NCBI GenBank assembly: GCA_044227705.1
Contig: JBGAWE010000054.1
Coordinates: forward strand, 1-23,072
Length of the DNA: 23,072 bases
DNA from: JANOQP01 sp044227705
Lineage (GTDB): Bacteria; Bacteroidota; Bacteroidia; Chitinophagales; Saprospiraceae
Reading direction: 5' to 3'
Positions 14,736 through 23,072 of this stretch are shown here, piece after piece. Within the stretch, counting starts at the first letter, position 1; each line of letters opens with the position of its first letter. The position numbers were made by a program, and so were the translations under genes. The notes under the pieces were generated by a model that made no database searches, was not told the origin of the DNA, and saw nothing but the letters and a program-made list of their open reading frames with translations.

Positions 14736-16697
14736 TCAGTCGTGAATCCTTTCCAGTTCAAATTTCTTGGCCGGTCGCAAGACGAGCGGCACCTTCTCGA
14801 CGAGCACCGAGTCGCTGTCGAGGCCGAACCAGTTCTTCGGGCTGGCCGTCAGCGATTTCACAAAAAGGTAGATTTCCATGATGACCTGCTCGTGGAAGGG
14901 CAGGTCGTTCTCGTGGCTCAAGAACTCCTCCAGAATCACCCATTTGAAGTCGCCCGCGTGCGAGTGGTCTTTCAAAGAGTGGTAGCGGGGGTGAAGATTG
15001 ATCTCCTCGTTGTCGACCAGTTCGTTGACGACCTTTTTCAAAAAGACGTTCATCCGCTGCGACACCCTGAAGCCGAGGAAGAAGGTAATGCGCACCACGT
15101 CATCAGGCGACACGACGTGCACCTTGTACTTCATCGTGTACGGCTCGTCGGTCACCTGCACGTTGACGAACCAGTAGATGTCGGCCCGCTTGGGCTGCCC
15201 GGCGATGATGCTGTGGATGATTTTTTCCTCGACCTTCAGCTCCTTCGTCACCCGAGACAGGAAGACGAGATTGGTCGCGTACTTCGGCACGTCGTGGTCG
15301 TTCGACAGCGAGATGAGCTGGTCGAGGTAGTCCTGGATTTTCACCGCGCTCATCAGGCGGCGCCGAATCTTTTTGGCCTCCACCCAGACGATCATAAGCC
15401 CTACGATGAGGCTGGCGATGACCACTGTGACGTAGCCGCCGTGCAGGAACTTGAACAAATTGGCCGCCAGGAAGCTGCCCTCGATGGCAACATAGATGGC
15501 GAGGAAGAGCCAAATCAGGCCGGAATTGACGCGGTTGACGACAAAATAGTTGGCCATCAGGATGGTCGTCGAGAGCATCGTTATGGTGATGGCCAGCCCA
15601 TAGGCGGCACCCATCGCCGTCGAATTCTGGAAGATGAGCACAACCGAAATGCACCCGACCCAGAGGAAGAGGTTGGCGGCCGGAACATAAATCTGCCCTT
15701 TCATCACCGTCGGGAAGATGACCGTCATCTTCGGCATCAGCCCCAACCGGATGGCCTCCGCAACGAGCGTGAACGACCCCGTGATGAGCGCCTGCGAGGC
15801 GATGATGGTGGCCAGCGTGGCGATGATGATGCCCGGCCACAGCCACCAGTGCGGCATCATGGCAAAGAAGGGGTTTTCCTCCAGCGGGTGTCCCTCGTGT
15901 TTCAAAAGCCACGCGCCCTGTCCGAGATAGTTGAGGATGAGGCAGATTTTTACAAAAACCCAAGTCGCCCGGATGTTGTGGCGGCCGCAGTGGCCGAGGT
16001 CACTGTAAAGGGCTTCCGCCCCCGTCGTGCAGAGAAACACGCCGCCGAGCAGTGCGAAGCCGCCCAACGGGTGATTAACCATGATGAGGAAGCCGTGGTG
16101 CGGCGAGAGGGCCGTCAAGACCTCTGGCATCTCGAAGAGCTGGTGGATGCCCAGCACGGCCAGCATCCCGAACCAAAGCACCATTATTGGCCCGAAGAAC
16201 CGCCCGACTGCCGACGTGCCAAACCTTTGAAAAGCAAACAGCAGTGAGATGATGGCGATGGAAATCCAGACCGTCGGGATGTCCGGGAACTTGAGCGTCA
16301 GCCCTTCTACCGCCGAGCAGACCGAGATGGGCGGCGTAATCATGCCATCGGCGAGAAGCGCGGCGCCGCCGAGAATCGCGGGGTAAATAAGCCAGTTCGC
16401 CTTCCGCCTGACGAGGGTGTAGAGAGAGAAGATGCCGCCCTCGCCGTTGTTGTCCGCTTTGAGCGTGAGCCAGACGTACTTGATGGTGGTCTGGAAAATG
16501 AGCGTCCAGAAGACGAGCGAGAGGCCGCCGAGCACCAGCTCTCGGTTGACGATGCCACCATCGCCGATGATCTCCTTCATCACATAGAGCGGCGAGGTGC
16601 CAATGTCGCCGTAGATGATGCCGAGGGTGATGAGGAGGCCGGCGGCCGTTAGGCGGTGGTGGTGTCCACCGTGATGGGAGTTGAAAGGTTCGCTCAT
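14736..16697 (-). CDS. kup: Kup-family potassium uptake protein
   Basis: This 653-residue protein is a low-to-moderate-affinity K+:H+ symporter of the inner membrane. The family core is intact: LGIIYGDIGTSPLYVMKEI (~25-43), the acidic ADNNGEGGIFSLYTLV (~81-96), ALLADGMITPPISVCSAVEG (~113-132), LSPHHGFLIMVNHP and TTGAEALYSDLGHCGRHNIR. About twelve hydrophobic helices fill residues ~20-470 and a cytoplasmic domain follows. The N-terminus is unusually His-rich (SHHGGHHHRL). I chose the ATG at 16697 because the longer frame would start inside the inverted repeat upstream. A degraded copy lies just downstream. It diverges from the symporter gene across a 197-bp region. Confidence 0.95.
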   Translation of the reverse strand: MSEPFNSHHGGHHHRLTAAGLLITLGIIYGDIGTSPLYVMKEIIGDGGIVNRELVLGGLSLVFWTLIFQTTIKYVWLTLKADNNGEGGIFSLYTLVRRKANWLIYPAILGGAALLADGMITPPISVCSAVEGLTLKFPDIPTVWISIAIISLLFAFQRFGTSAVGRFFGPIMVLWFGMLAVLGIHQLFEMPEVLTALSPHHGFLIMVNHPLGGFALLGGVFLCTTGAEALYSDLGHCGRHNIRATWVFVKICLILNYLGQGAWLLKHEGHPLEENPFFAMMPHWWLWPGIIIATLATIIASQALITGSFTLVAEAIRLGLMPKMTVIFPTVMKGQIYVPAANLFLWVGCISVVLIFQNSTAMGAAYGLAITITMLSTTILMANYFVVNRVNSGLIWLFLAIYVAIEGSFLAANLFKFLHGGYVTVVIASLIVGLMIVWVEAKKIRRRLMSAVKIQDYLDQLISLSNDHDVPKYATNLVFLSRVTKELKVEEKIIHSIIAGQPKRADIYWFVNVQVTDEPYTMKYKVHVVSPDDVVRITFFLGFRVSQRMNVFLKKVVNELVDNEEINLHPRYHSLKDHSHAGDFKWVILEEFLSHENDLPFHEQVIMEIYLFVKSLTASPKNWFGLDSDSVLVEKVPLVLRPAKKFELERIHD

Positions 16698-16707
16698 TGC
16701 AGCAGAA

Positions 16708-16780
16708 GTGTCCCGATGCTCCAGCTTCGGGAGGTTTTTCGTCGAGGTCTTACAGGCCCGAGGCTGGAGCTTCGGGACAC
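16708..16780. repeat. Inverted repeat of two self-palindromic units between divergent genes
   Basis: Arms at 16708-16731 and 16757-16780 are complementary at 22 of 24 positions around a 25-nt spacer. Each arm is itself nearly palindromic (CCCGAGGCTGGAGCTTCGGG). The region sits between kup (-) and the symporter gene (+). The layout is the same as that of the repeat at 4167-4261, with a different sequence. It is probably a REP-like non-coding repeat; a regulatory role is possible. Confidence 0.85.
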
Positions 16781-16894
16781 AAATCACGGCGGCAAATAAA
16801 CATCGACTCGACCGGCCCAGCCCCGGTTTTGTTGAAATTCAATCTACTTTGCCCCGTCGTCGGGTTCCTAAATCGAAAATCAATCCAATACAAA

Positions 16895-18265
16895 ATGCAA
16901 CCAACCATCCTCGCCATCGGCTGGCTTGCCACGCTCGCCCTCTGCTTCTGGGCATGGAAGAACCGAAAGTCCATGACCGCCTGGATTTTCATCGGGATGC
17001 TCGCCGGGGCGGTCGTCGGGCTGACCTTCCCCGATTTCGCCCAAAACCTCGACGTGCTCTCGGCCGTGTTTTTGAGGTTGATAAAGACGGTCGTCGCGCC
17101 GCTCCTGTTCGGCACGCTGGTCATCGGCGTGGCCGGGCATTCCAACATGAAGGACGTGGGGCGGATGGGCTGGAAGTCGCTCGTCTACTTTGAAGTGGCG
17201 ACGACTATCGCGCTTTTCATCGGCCTCGGGGCCATCAATTTCAGCAAAGCCGGGGTCGGCGTGAAGCCCATCGAGGCCGTTGTCCAGCCGGTTTCCGTCG
17301 CGGCGGATTCTGTTTCCTACATGATAAATCCAAAGACGGGCGAGGCCAGCCAGTCGTGGAACGGGAAGGCATTAAAGCCCGTTACGCCGCTGGCAAAACA
17401 AGACTGGAAGGCCATCGTGCAGCACATCTTCCCGGAGAACGTGGCGAAGATGGTTTACGAGGGAGCCGTCTTGCAGGTTGTGGTGTTCAGCCTCCTGTTC
17501 GGCTTCGGGCTGACTCGTGTGGAAGAAAAACACCGCCTGAAAATGATGTCGTGGATAGAGGCCTTCACAGAGGTGATGTTCAAGTTCACCGGCCTCATCA
17601 TGTACCTCGCGCCGCTGGCCGTGTTCGGCGCCATCGCCTACACCCTTTCCAAAATGGGCGCGGCCGCCCTCAAGCCGATGCTGATGCTCATCGGCACCTT
17701 GTACGGCGCGCTTGCCGTGTTTATCCTCGTCGTCTTCGTGCCGGTGATGCTGTTCTGCCGGATTCCGATTTTGAAATTCCTCAAGGCCGTCCGCGAACCG
17801 GCGACCCTCGCCTTCGCCACCGCCAGTTCGGAAGCCGCTTTGCCGAAGGCGTTGAAAGCGATGGAGGAATTCGGGGTTCCCAAAAAAATCGTGGCCTTCG
17901 TCCTGCCGACCGGTTACTCGTTCAACCTCGACGGCTCGACGCTCTACCTCGCGCTCGCCTCGGTCTTCGTGGCGCAGGCTGCTGGCGTGGAAATGCCCCT
18001 TTCCACCCAGATTTTGATGCTGCTGACCTTGATGCTCACGTCGAAGGGCGTGGCGGGCGTGGCGCGGGCCAGTCTCGTGATCTTGGCAGGGACGGTCGCC
18101 CAGTTCCACCTGCCCGACTGGCCGATTTACTCCTTGATTTTGGGCGTCGACGCCGTGATGGACATGGCGCGAACAGGCGTCAACCTCGTCGGCAACTGCC
18201 TTGCCACCTGTGTCGTCGCCCGCTGGGAAGGGGAGTTTGACGATGAGATAGCGAATCGATACTGA
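16895..18265 (+). CDS. Dicarboxylate/amino acid:cation symporter (DAACS family)
   Basis: The 456-residue inner-membrane protein imports dicarboxylates (such as succinate or malate) or glutamate/aspartate with Na+ or H+. Hallmarks are the serine-rich hairpin TASSEAALPKALKAMEEFG (~308-326), LPTGYSFNLDGSTLYLALAS (~336-355), the second hairpin SKGVAGVARASLVILAGT and DAVMDMARTGVNLVGNCLAT in the last core helix. Eight membrane helices plus the two re-entrant hairpins fit the family. I chose the ATG at 16895 (MQPTILAIGWLATLALCFW), which begins the first helix; upstream in-frame sequence is the inverted repeat and is not coding. The substrate is not fixed by what I can see. It ends in a strong terminator. 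Confidence 0.93.
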   Translation: MQPTILAIGWLATLALCFWAWKNRKSMTAWIFIGMLAGAVVGLTFPDFAQNLDVLSAVFLRLIKTVVAPLLFGTLVIGVAGHSNMKDVGRMGWKSLVYFEVATTIALFIGLGAINFSKAGVGVKPIEAVVQPVSVAADSVSYMINPKTGEASQSWNGKALKPVTPLAKQDWKAIVQHIFPENVAKMVYEGAVLQVVVFSLLFGFGLTRVEEKHRLKMMSWIEAFTEVMFKFTGLIMYLAPLAVFGAIAYTLSKMGAAALKPMLMLIGTLYGALAVFILVVFVPVMLFCRIPILKFLKAVREPATLAFATASSEAALPKALKAMEEFGVPKKIVAFVLPTGYSFNLDGSTLYLALASVFVAQAAGVEMPLSTQILMLLTLMLTSKGVAGVARASLVILAGTVAQFHLPDWPIYSLILGVDAVMDMARTGVNLVGNCLATCVVARWEGEFDDEIANRY

Positions 18266-18308
18266 AAACAAAAGGCCGTTCTCCTTAAGGAGGACGGCCT
18301 TTTGTTTT
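18265..18308. terminator. Bidirectional rho-independent terminator
   Basis: A 22-bp hairpin (18265-18286 with 18287-18308, one G-U pair, TTAA at the tip) carries A-rich and T-rich flanks on both sides. It lies between the convergent symporter and OmpA-SPOR genes and can serve both. Confidence 0.9.
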
Positions 18309-18330
18309 GGCACCATGACTTGAAAACGGC

Positions 18331-20766
18331 CTACTTCGCGATGGTCTTCACCCGTGTGTGCATGTCGTTCTTCGCCAGTTGTGTGGCGTAGGCCTGTGCC
18401 TCGTCGAAGCTGTTGGAGGCCAGCACAACGACGCACAGGAAGTCTTTCTCGTCGGGGAAGGTCTGTATGCTGGCATCTTTGAAGCCCAGCTTTTTAACCT
18501 GGTTGAGGCGCTTGTTGGCCCGGCTTTCCATCAAAAACGAACCGGCAACGACGAGATAGCTCGCCTCGCCCGTCTTGTACTTCGCGGCCGGGGAGGTGTT
18601 GACCTTGGGCTTTTCCTCGGATTTCGAGGGCTTGGCCTCGGCGGTCTTCTCGGATTTTGGCGCGGGCTTGGCACGCTTGCCCTTTTCGGGCTTGGCAGGC
18701 GCGGCGACCACTGCGCCCTTCGTGCTGGCCAAGTGCTTTTCCTCCCGTCCGGTGACCACTACTTGTCCGGGATCGAGACCGGAGAGGACGCGGATCTCGG
18801 TCCGCCGGTTGAGCTGGTGCTGCCTTTCCGAGCAGGCCTGCCCGTCCTCGCAGCGGTTGACCGGCTGGCGTTCGCCGTAGCCCTTCGGGGTGAGGCGCTC
18901 GGCGGTGATGCCCTTGTCTTTCAGGTAACCAGCAGCGGATTCGGCCCGCCGCTGGGAAAGTTCGTCGTTGTACTGGGTCGTCCCCCGCGAGTCGGTGTGC
19001 GCCGCCAGCTCGAAGACGAGCTTCGGGTACTGTTTCAATAAAATCGAGATGGCGTCGAGGTCTTTGCGGGCGTCGGGCCGGAGGGCCGCGTCGTTGAAGT
19101 TGTAGTAGATGTTCGGCAACCGGATGATGTTGCCCGCCGTCAGCGGCGTGACCTGAACATCAAGCTTGAGGTTCAACTCGCCCGACTCGCCCGGTTTGAA
19201 CTTCTCGGTCGAAAGACTCGTCGTCCCGACCTCGGTGCCTCCCTGGAAGATTTTCACGTCATAGTTCTTGCCGCCCGGCAAGCGATAGTCGACGCGACCA
19301 TTGGCATCCGAATACATCGTGTCGGTCAGGCCGGTCACTTTGTCGCGCAGCACGATGGTCGCTCCGGCGAACGGCAACCCGGTCAGCGGGTTCGTCAAAT
19401 CGGCTACGAGGTGGACGTTCTCGCCGCCCGGGTCGAGCGTGATGGTAATCTCGTTGCCGGTGTGGAGGAACTGGCGCACGACCTGCCGCGACTCAAAGCC
19501 CTCTTTCGAGACGATGATGGCATAGTCGCCTGCTTTGACGGTCGTCTCGAATCGGCCGCCGGTGTCGGTCGCGCCCTTCTTGGTTTCGGCAGGGTCGCCG
19601 CCGACCTTCATAACTTCCTGTCCATTTACATTCGACACAACGATGTTCCGCCCGAGGCTGTCCTTGCCGATGATGTTGGACCTTTCGATGCTCACGATTT
19701 GGATGTCGGCCCCCTCGATGGGGTCGCCAGCCGGGTTGAAGACGGAGACGAGCACGTCGAGGTCCTTCACAGAGCCGCGTCCGTTCTGGAGGAGGTATTC
19801 GTCAAGGTTGCCCTGCTCGCAGTGGAAGCTGTAGATGTCGTCGGCGCCCTTGCCGTCGAAGCCGTTGGAGGAGAAATAGCCGTTGATTTTGTCGAGGTCG
19901 ACGATGAGGCCGAAGTCGTCGCCCGCCGAGTTGAACGGCGCGCCGAGGTTTACGGGGGCCGTCCAGCCGTTCTCCTCCGTCTGCGCAAAGAAGATGTCGA
20001 TGCCGCCAAGGCCTTTGTGGCCGGTCGAGCCGAAATAGAGCGTGTTGTCGGCGTGGATGAACGGGAACACCTCGTTCTTGGCCGTGTTGATGGTCGCGCC
20101 GAGGTTTATCGGCTCGCCCCAGGTCTCGCCGTTTTTGATGGAGACGTAGAGGTCCATTCCGCCGAATCCGCCCGGCCGGTTGCTGGCGAAATAGAGCTTG
20201 TCGCCGTCGATGGAGAGGCAGGGGTGAACGTCGTCCCATTGCCCCGTCGTGTTGAACGGCAGCTCCTCGGGCTTCGACCAAGCACCGCCCGTCAGCTTCG
20301 AGGTATAGATTGACATCCGGTTGATGCCCTTTTTGTCGCGCTTTTGCAGGCCTTTTTTGGTGATGTTCCGAGAGAAGAACATGGTCTCCGCCGTCCGGTC
20401 GAAGGTGACCGGCCCTTCGTTGTAAGGCGTGGAAAGCTCTTTCGCAAAAGGCTCAGGAGCCAGCAGCGTCCCTTCTGGCCCGCGCTTCGAGCGGAGGATG
20501 GAGGTCGCCGGGCGACGGAGCTTGTCGTCCTTGATTTTTTTGAGGCCCGCCGGGTTGGTCGATGAAATCACGATGCCGTCCTCGAAGAAGGCGGGGCTGA
20601 ACTCGAGCTGGTCGCTGTTGACCGTCTGCTCGTTCATCACCTTCAGCTCGACCGCCCCCTTTTTGAGCGAGTCGGTCTGCTGGGCGGCCAGTCTTTGGGT
20701 GAAAAAGAGGCAGGCCGTCAGGAAGATGAGCAGTGAGTTGGGTCGATTTATGGAAGTGTAAAGCAT
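18331..20766 (-). CDS. OmpA-family protein with PD40 repeats and C-terminal SPOR domain (PorE-like)
   Basis: The 811-residue envelope protein has, in order, a signal peptide (~1-28, ending RLAAQQ), PD40/WD40-like beta-propeller repeats (~60-330; DGDKLYFASNRPGGFGGMDL, HADNTLYFGSTGHKGLGGID), carboxypeptidase-regulatory-like beta-sandwiches (~350-530), an OmpA peptidoglycan-binding domain (~548-660; ELAAHTDSRGTTQYNDELSQ, QHQLNRRTEIRVL), a Lys/Pro/Ala-rich linker, and a SPOR domain (~736-811; YLVVAGSFLMESRANKRLNQ). The first parts match T9SS PorE and the OmpA partner of PorP/SprF proteins. The added SPOR gives a second cell-wall contact, since SPOR domains bind glycan strands lacking stem peptides. 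It follows porP/sprF by 144 bp on the same strand. I chose the ATG at 20766 (MLYTSINRPNSLL), which gives the signal peptide. Confidence 0.9.
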   Translation of the reverse strand: MLYTSINRPNSLLIFLTACLFFTQRLAAQQTDSLKKGAVELKVMNEQTVNSDQLEFSPAFFEDGIVISSTNPAGLKKIKDDKLRRPATSILRSKRGPEGTLLAPEPFAKELSTPYNEGPVTFDRTAETMFFSRNITKKGLQKRDKKGINRMSIYTSKLTGGAWSKPEELPFNTTGQWDDVHPCLSIDGDKLYFASNRPGGFGGMDLYVSIKNGETWGEPINLGATINTAKNEVFPFIHADNTLYFGSTGHKGLGGIDIFFAQTEENGWTAPVNLGAPFNSAGDDFGLIVDLDKINGYFSSNGFDGKGADDIYSFHCEQGNLDEYLLQNGRGSVKDLDVLVSVFNPAGDPIEGADIQIVSIERSNIIGKDSLGRNIVVSNVNGQEVMKVGGDPAETKKGATDTGGRFETTVKAGDYAIIVSKEGFESRQVVRQFLHTGNEITITLDPGGENVHLVADLTNPLTGLPFAGATIVLRDKVTGLTDTMYSDANGRVDYRLPGGKNYDVKIFQGGTEVGTTSLSTEKFKPGESGELNLKLDVQVTPLTAGNIIRLPNIYYNFNDAALRPDARKDLDAISILLKQYPKLVFELAAHTDSRGTTQYNDELSQRRAESAAGYLKDKGITAERLTPKGYGERQPVNRCEDGQACSERQHQLNRRTEIRVLSGLDPGQVVVTGREEKHLASTKGAVVAAPAKPEKGKRAKPAPKSEKTAEAKPSKSEEKPKVNTSPAAKYKTGEASYLVVAGSFLMESRANKRLNQVKKLGFKDASIQTFPDEKDFLCVVVLASNSFDEAQAYATQLAKNDMHTRVKTIAK

Positions 20767-20822
20767 TGGATTGGTATTAAAATGGAAGTTGGCCTCGGGG
20801 GTTAGGGATTGAAACACTGTTG

Positions 20823-20906
20823 ACACGGATTGGTCAATGCTGGGCACAGATTTTTTCCCCGTGCAAAATCCCTGCCTGTCGGCGGACGGGCGTGATCAAT
20901 CCGTGT
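20823..20906. repeat. Inverted repeat between porP/sprF and the OmpA gene
   Basis: ACACGGATTGGTC (20823-20835) and GATCAATCCGTGT (20894-20906) are complementary at 12 of 13 positions around a 58-nt spacer. It fills most of the gap between the two genes. It may be a non-coding repeat or an intercistronic RNA structure tuning expression of the downstream OmpA gene. I cannot choose between these. Confidence 0.6.
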
Positions 20907-20910
20907 GCCA

Positions 20911-21867
20911 TCAGAAAAAGAAGCGCGGGTTGGACATCTCGTTCTTCGTCTTTTTCAGGTCGGCCATAAGCATCACCTCGAAAGAGCCGGACGAGTAATC
21001 CTTCACTTGAGTCAACGTGAAATCATAGCTCGCGCCGAGGGTGAACTGGTTTTTCAACCTCACAAAGGCCAGCAGGTCGGTGCTTTCGCCGCGCCCTTCA
21101 CCGCCCAATCGGTAGCTGAGGCCGACGCCGAACTGCTTTTTCAGCTCGAGCGTCGCGTTGAGGTCAGCGTCGAGCGGGGCATTGTTCACATATTTCACCA
21201 AGACCTGCGGGACGATGCGGATGTCCTCCGCCACCGGCAGGCTCGCGCCGAGCATCGTGTAAAAATGCTTGCGGACTTTGGCGAGGAGCTTCGGGTCGGC
21301 CGTCGAGTTGACCGAGTTCAGCTCGTTCGAGACGAGGCTCGGAACCGAGAAACCAGCATAGACGACATCCTTGTAGGAGCCGTAAACCCCCGCGCCGAAG
21401 TTGCCGACGAGCTTGGAGATGTTGCCGTCCATCAAAGTCTCGTCGGACGACGGGGCGACGGGCAGGTGAAGCTCGTTCGGGTCGCCGAAGTCCAAGCCGA
21501 ACTTGCGGATGCTGCCCTGCAGACCGGCCCGCACCGAGATGCCGTCGTGGCCTATGATGTCGTAGGAATAGGCGAGCGAGCCGTAGAAGTCCCTTTCGAA
21601 GCCCATCTTGACGTGCGAGACCGTCGCGCCAATGCCGACCCTGTCGAGGAAGAACTTCGACGAGAAGCTGACCAGTTGGCTGCTCGGCGCCCCATCGAAC
21701 CCCACCCATTGGCTGCGGTGGATGGCCGTGACGCTCGGCACCTCCCGCGCCCCGGCATACGCGGGGTTGAGCAGGAGCTTGTTGTACATGAACTGCGTGT
21801 AGTGTGCCTCCTGCTGGGCGACGAGGTTTTGGGAAAGGAACAGGAGAAGTATGAATAGCTTTTTCAT
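20911..21867 (-). CDS. PorP/SprF family type IX secretion system membrane protein
   Basis: The 318-residue outer-membrane protein begins with a signal peptide (MKKLFILLLFLSQNLVAQ), followed by the family signature QEAHYTQFMYNKLLLNPAYA and HRSQWVGFDGAP. It then has amphipathic beta-strands to the end, including LGASYDFTLTQVKDYSSGSF and the final MLMADLKKTKNEMSNPRFFF. PorP/SprF proteins help export or anchor type B T9SS cargo and are usually encoded next to that cargo. Here the gene lies 80 bp after the type B adhesin gene and before the OmpA-SPOR gene, the classic order. I chose the ATG at 21867 as it gives the signal peptide; the longer open frame upstream overlaps the adhesin gene. Confidence 0.95.
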   Translation of the reverse strand: MKKLFILLLFLSQNLVAQQEAHYTQFMYNKLLLNPAYAGAREVPSVTAIHRSQWVGFDGAPSSQLVSFSSKFFLDRVGIGATVSHVKMGFERDFYGSLAYSYDIIGHDGISVRAGLQGSIRKFGLDFGDPNELHLPVAPSSDETLMDGNISKLVGNFGAGVYGSYKDVVYAGFSVPSLVSNELNSVNSTADPKLLAKVRKHFYTMLGASLPVAEDIRIVPQVLVKYVNNAPLDADLNATLELKKQFGVGLSYRLGGEGRGESTDLLAFVRLKNQFTLGASYDFTLTQVKDYSSGSFEVMLMADLKKTKNEMSNPRFFF

Positions 21868-21947
21868 TGAGAAAGAGGAATTGGGATTCGAACCAAGGCG
21901 TCGACCGTCATGCGGTCGATTCCTCGGTTCCTCAAACCCTCGGTTGT

Positions 21948-23072
21948 TCAACGGAAGATGGTCACGAAGCCCCGGATGGTCTCCTCGCTCGGCCCCGGCT
22001 TGAATATGTAGTAGTAAGTCCCGTCGGGCAGCGGTTTCGAGGGGTCGCCGTCGAGGTCGCCGCGCCAGCCGAGCTGGCTGCTCGAAACGTATGGGCTGGC
22101 CTCGTAGACCTTGTCGCCCCATTGGTTGAAGATGATGACGGAGTTGTCCGGGTGGTTGCCCGTTTCAAGGCAGAAGATCAGCCACCAGTCGTTCACCCCG
22201 TCGCCGTTGGGGGTGATGACCTTCGGGATGTACGCGCAGTTGTCGCTGGTCTCTTTCACGTTTATGAAAACGACAGCCGTGTCGCATAAGTCCGGGCAGG
22301 TCACGGAGCAGACCGCGTACATGAAATCGACCTGCCCAACCGCCGTTGCCGGAGCCGTGTAGTTGAACAGTCCGCCGCTGAGGGTATCCATCGTCCCATA
22401 AAGGACAGGGTTGAGCTGCGTGACCGTATAGGAGTCGCCGCTCGTGAGCTGGTCGTTCGTCAGAACGTTGAAAGAGTCGAGCGTCTGGCCAATTAGCACA
22501 TCGTAGTAGTCGTCTGTTGCCACCGGGTTGGTCGCCAGTGTCGCCCGAAAGGACTTGCTGGTCGGTGCCGGGCAGCCGTTGACGAAGGTGTTGACCGTGT
22601 AAGGCCCCGCCGTTGCCTGCGTCAGCCCGAAGATGATGGCCGTCGCGGCGGTCGAAGTGAACTGGTTAGGCCCCTTCCACTCGTAGGTCTGGCCCGGCAG
22701 GTTGATGTCCGTCGTCAAATCGACGATGGAGCCGAGACAGGCCGGGTCGGGCGTGGCGAGGATGTTCGGCGTATCGAGCGGCACGACCGTCACGTCGATG
22801 AGGCAGGTGCCGGTGTTGCCGCTCGCGTCCTCTGCTCGCCAATAGATTTGACTGGCTCCGAGCGGGAACGGTGAGCCACTCGACAGGACCGCGGGCGGGA
22901 TGAGGTTGACCGCCGAGCAGTTCTCGTTGACGCTCGGGAGGCCAAAATTGAGGATGACCGACGTGCAGCCGCTCACCGTGTCCGCGCTGATGATGTACTG
23001 GCCGGGGTCGGAAAGGATTGTCCCGGCGACGTCCACCGTGATGGCAGGCGGACAGGAGAGCACCGGCTTCAC
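21948..23072 (-). CDS. C-terminal part of a large surface adhesin with T9SS type B sorting domain (5' end outside window)
   Basis: The 374 residues visible are the end of a SprB-like secreted protein. From the window edge there is a HYR-like domain (SGCTSVILNFGLPSVNENCS to DASGNTGTCLIDVTVV, ~30-95), an Ig/PKD-like domain with paired cysteines (~100-180), a cadherin/Big-like domain (DDYYDVLIGQTLDSFNVLTN, ~190-280) and a CHU_C type B sorting domain (YIPKVITPNGDGVNDWW to TIRGFVTIFR, ~288-374). Type B domains direct export by T9SS and need a PorP/SprF partner, encoded directly downstream. The start is missing because the frame remains open at 23072. Total size and ligand are unknown. Confidence 0.92.
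   Translation of the reverse strand: MKPVLSCPPAITVDVAGTILSDPGQYIISADTVSGCTSVILNFGLPSVNENCSAVNLIPPAVLSSGSPFPLGASQIYWRAEDASGNTGTCLIDVTVVPLDTPNILATPDPACLGSIVDLTTDINLPGQTYEWKGPNQFTSTAATAIIFGLTQATAGPYTVNTFVNGCPAPTSKSFRATLATNPVATDDYYDVLIGQTLDSFNVLTNDQLTSGDSYTVTQLNPVLYGTMDTLSGGLFNYTAPATAVGQVDFMYAVCSVTCPDLCDTAVVFINVKETSDNCAYIPKVITPNGDGVNDWWLIFCLETGNHPDNSVIIFNQWGDKVYEASPYVSSSQLGWRGDLDGDPSKPLPDGTYYYIFKPGPSEETIRGFVTIFR

Noticed and set aside
14692..14737. 8-bp inverted repeat GACGGCGG / CCGCCGTC near the kup stop, as a terminator
   Set aside because: The arms are short, the loop is 30 nt, one arm overlaps the stop codon and there is no T-tract.
14649..16247. Long plus-strand open frame of about 530 codons opposite kup
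   Set aside because: It is antisense to a fully recognisable Kup protein. Its translation is rich in His, Asp, Glu and Arg as expected from an antisense frame of high-GC coding DNA.
16697..16894. N-terminal extension of the symporter reading frame
   Set aside because: The extension translates the inverted repeat and does not resemble the family. The first helix begins at the ATG at 16895.
21901..21919. 7-bp hairpin TCGACCG / CGGTCGA between the adhesin and porP/sprF genes
   Set aside because: It is too short and lacks a T-tract. It could be a chance structure in the 80-bp gap, and the genes probably form one operon.
1..23072. CRISPR arrays, tRNA or rRNA genes, prophage genes or insertion sequences
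   Set aside because: I saw no regularly spaced repeats, cloverleaf-type sequences, transposase or phage proteins.

Overview
This window is high-GC DNA from a member of the Bacteroidota, most likely a Saprospiria-type bacterium. The lineage is inferred from type IX secretion system (T9SS) type A and type B sorting domains, a PorP/SprF protein, a PorE-like OmpA protein, Bacteroidota-style -7 promoter boxes (TAnnTTTG) and a hypothetical protein family I associate with Saprospiria. I see no rRNA, tRNA, CRISPR array, prophage or insertion sequence.

Layout. 1-2530 (+): the barrel part of a TonB-dependent receptor, followed 3 bp later by a stand-alone lantibiotic/thiopeptide dehydratase C-terminal domain protein. 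2600-4129 (-): a CcmD-like membrane protein overlapping a glutamate dehydrogenase gene. 4263-5270 (+): murB, divergent from ccmD across a 21-nt perfect inverted repeat. 5267-9694 (-): two tandem paralogous secreted proteins, each with seven ~60-residue propeller-like repeats and a type B sorting domain. 10000-12117: a mosaic of a truncated Saprospiria-type protein (-), a P-loop ATPase (+) and an orphan type A sorting domain (+). 12182-13424 (+): a 3-phosphoglycerate dehydrogenase-like gene and a 44-residue membrane protein. 13427-16697 (-): a nucleoside phosphorylase, a decayed kup remnant and an intact kup potassium transporter. 16895-18265 (+): a dicarboxylate/amino acid:cation symporter. 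18331-23072 (-): a surface cassette made of a type B adhesin C-terminus, PorP/SprF and an OmpA-PD40-SPOR protein.

How the genes fit together. The 3' cassette is the familiar Bacteroidota arrangement of a large type B T9SS cargo, its PorP/SprF partner and a peptidoglycan-binding OmpA protein. The tandem propellers are further cargo for the same export route. The TonB receptor plus dehydratase-domain pair is the least conventional unit and may belong to a peptide- or metallophore-related locus lying upstream of the window.

Sequence quality. Four genes (TonB receptor, gdh, the first propeller gene and the truncated hypothetical) carry frameshifts that a single added base would repair, three of them clearly in a homopolymer run. 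This looks more like base-calling error than real decay. The kup remnant differs: it has large deletions and several frame changes and is a real pseudogene.
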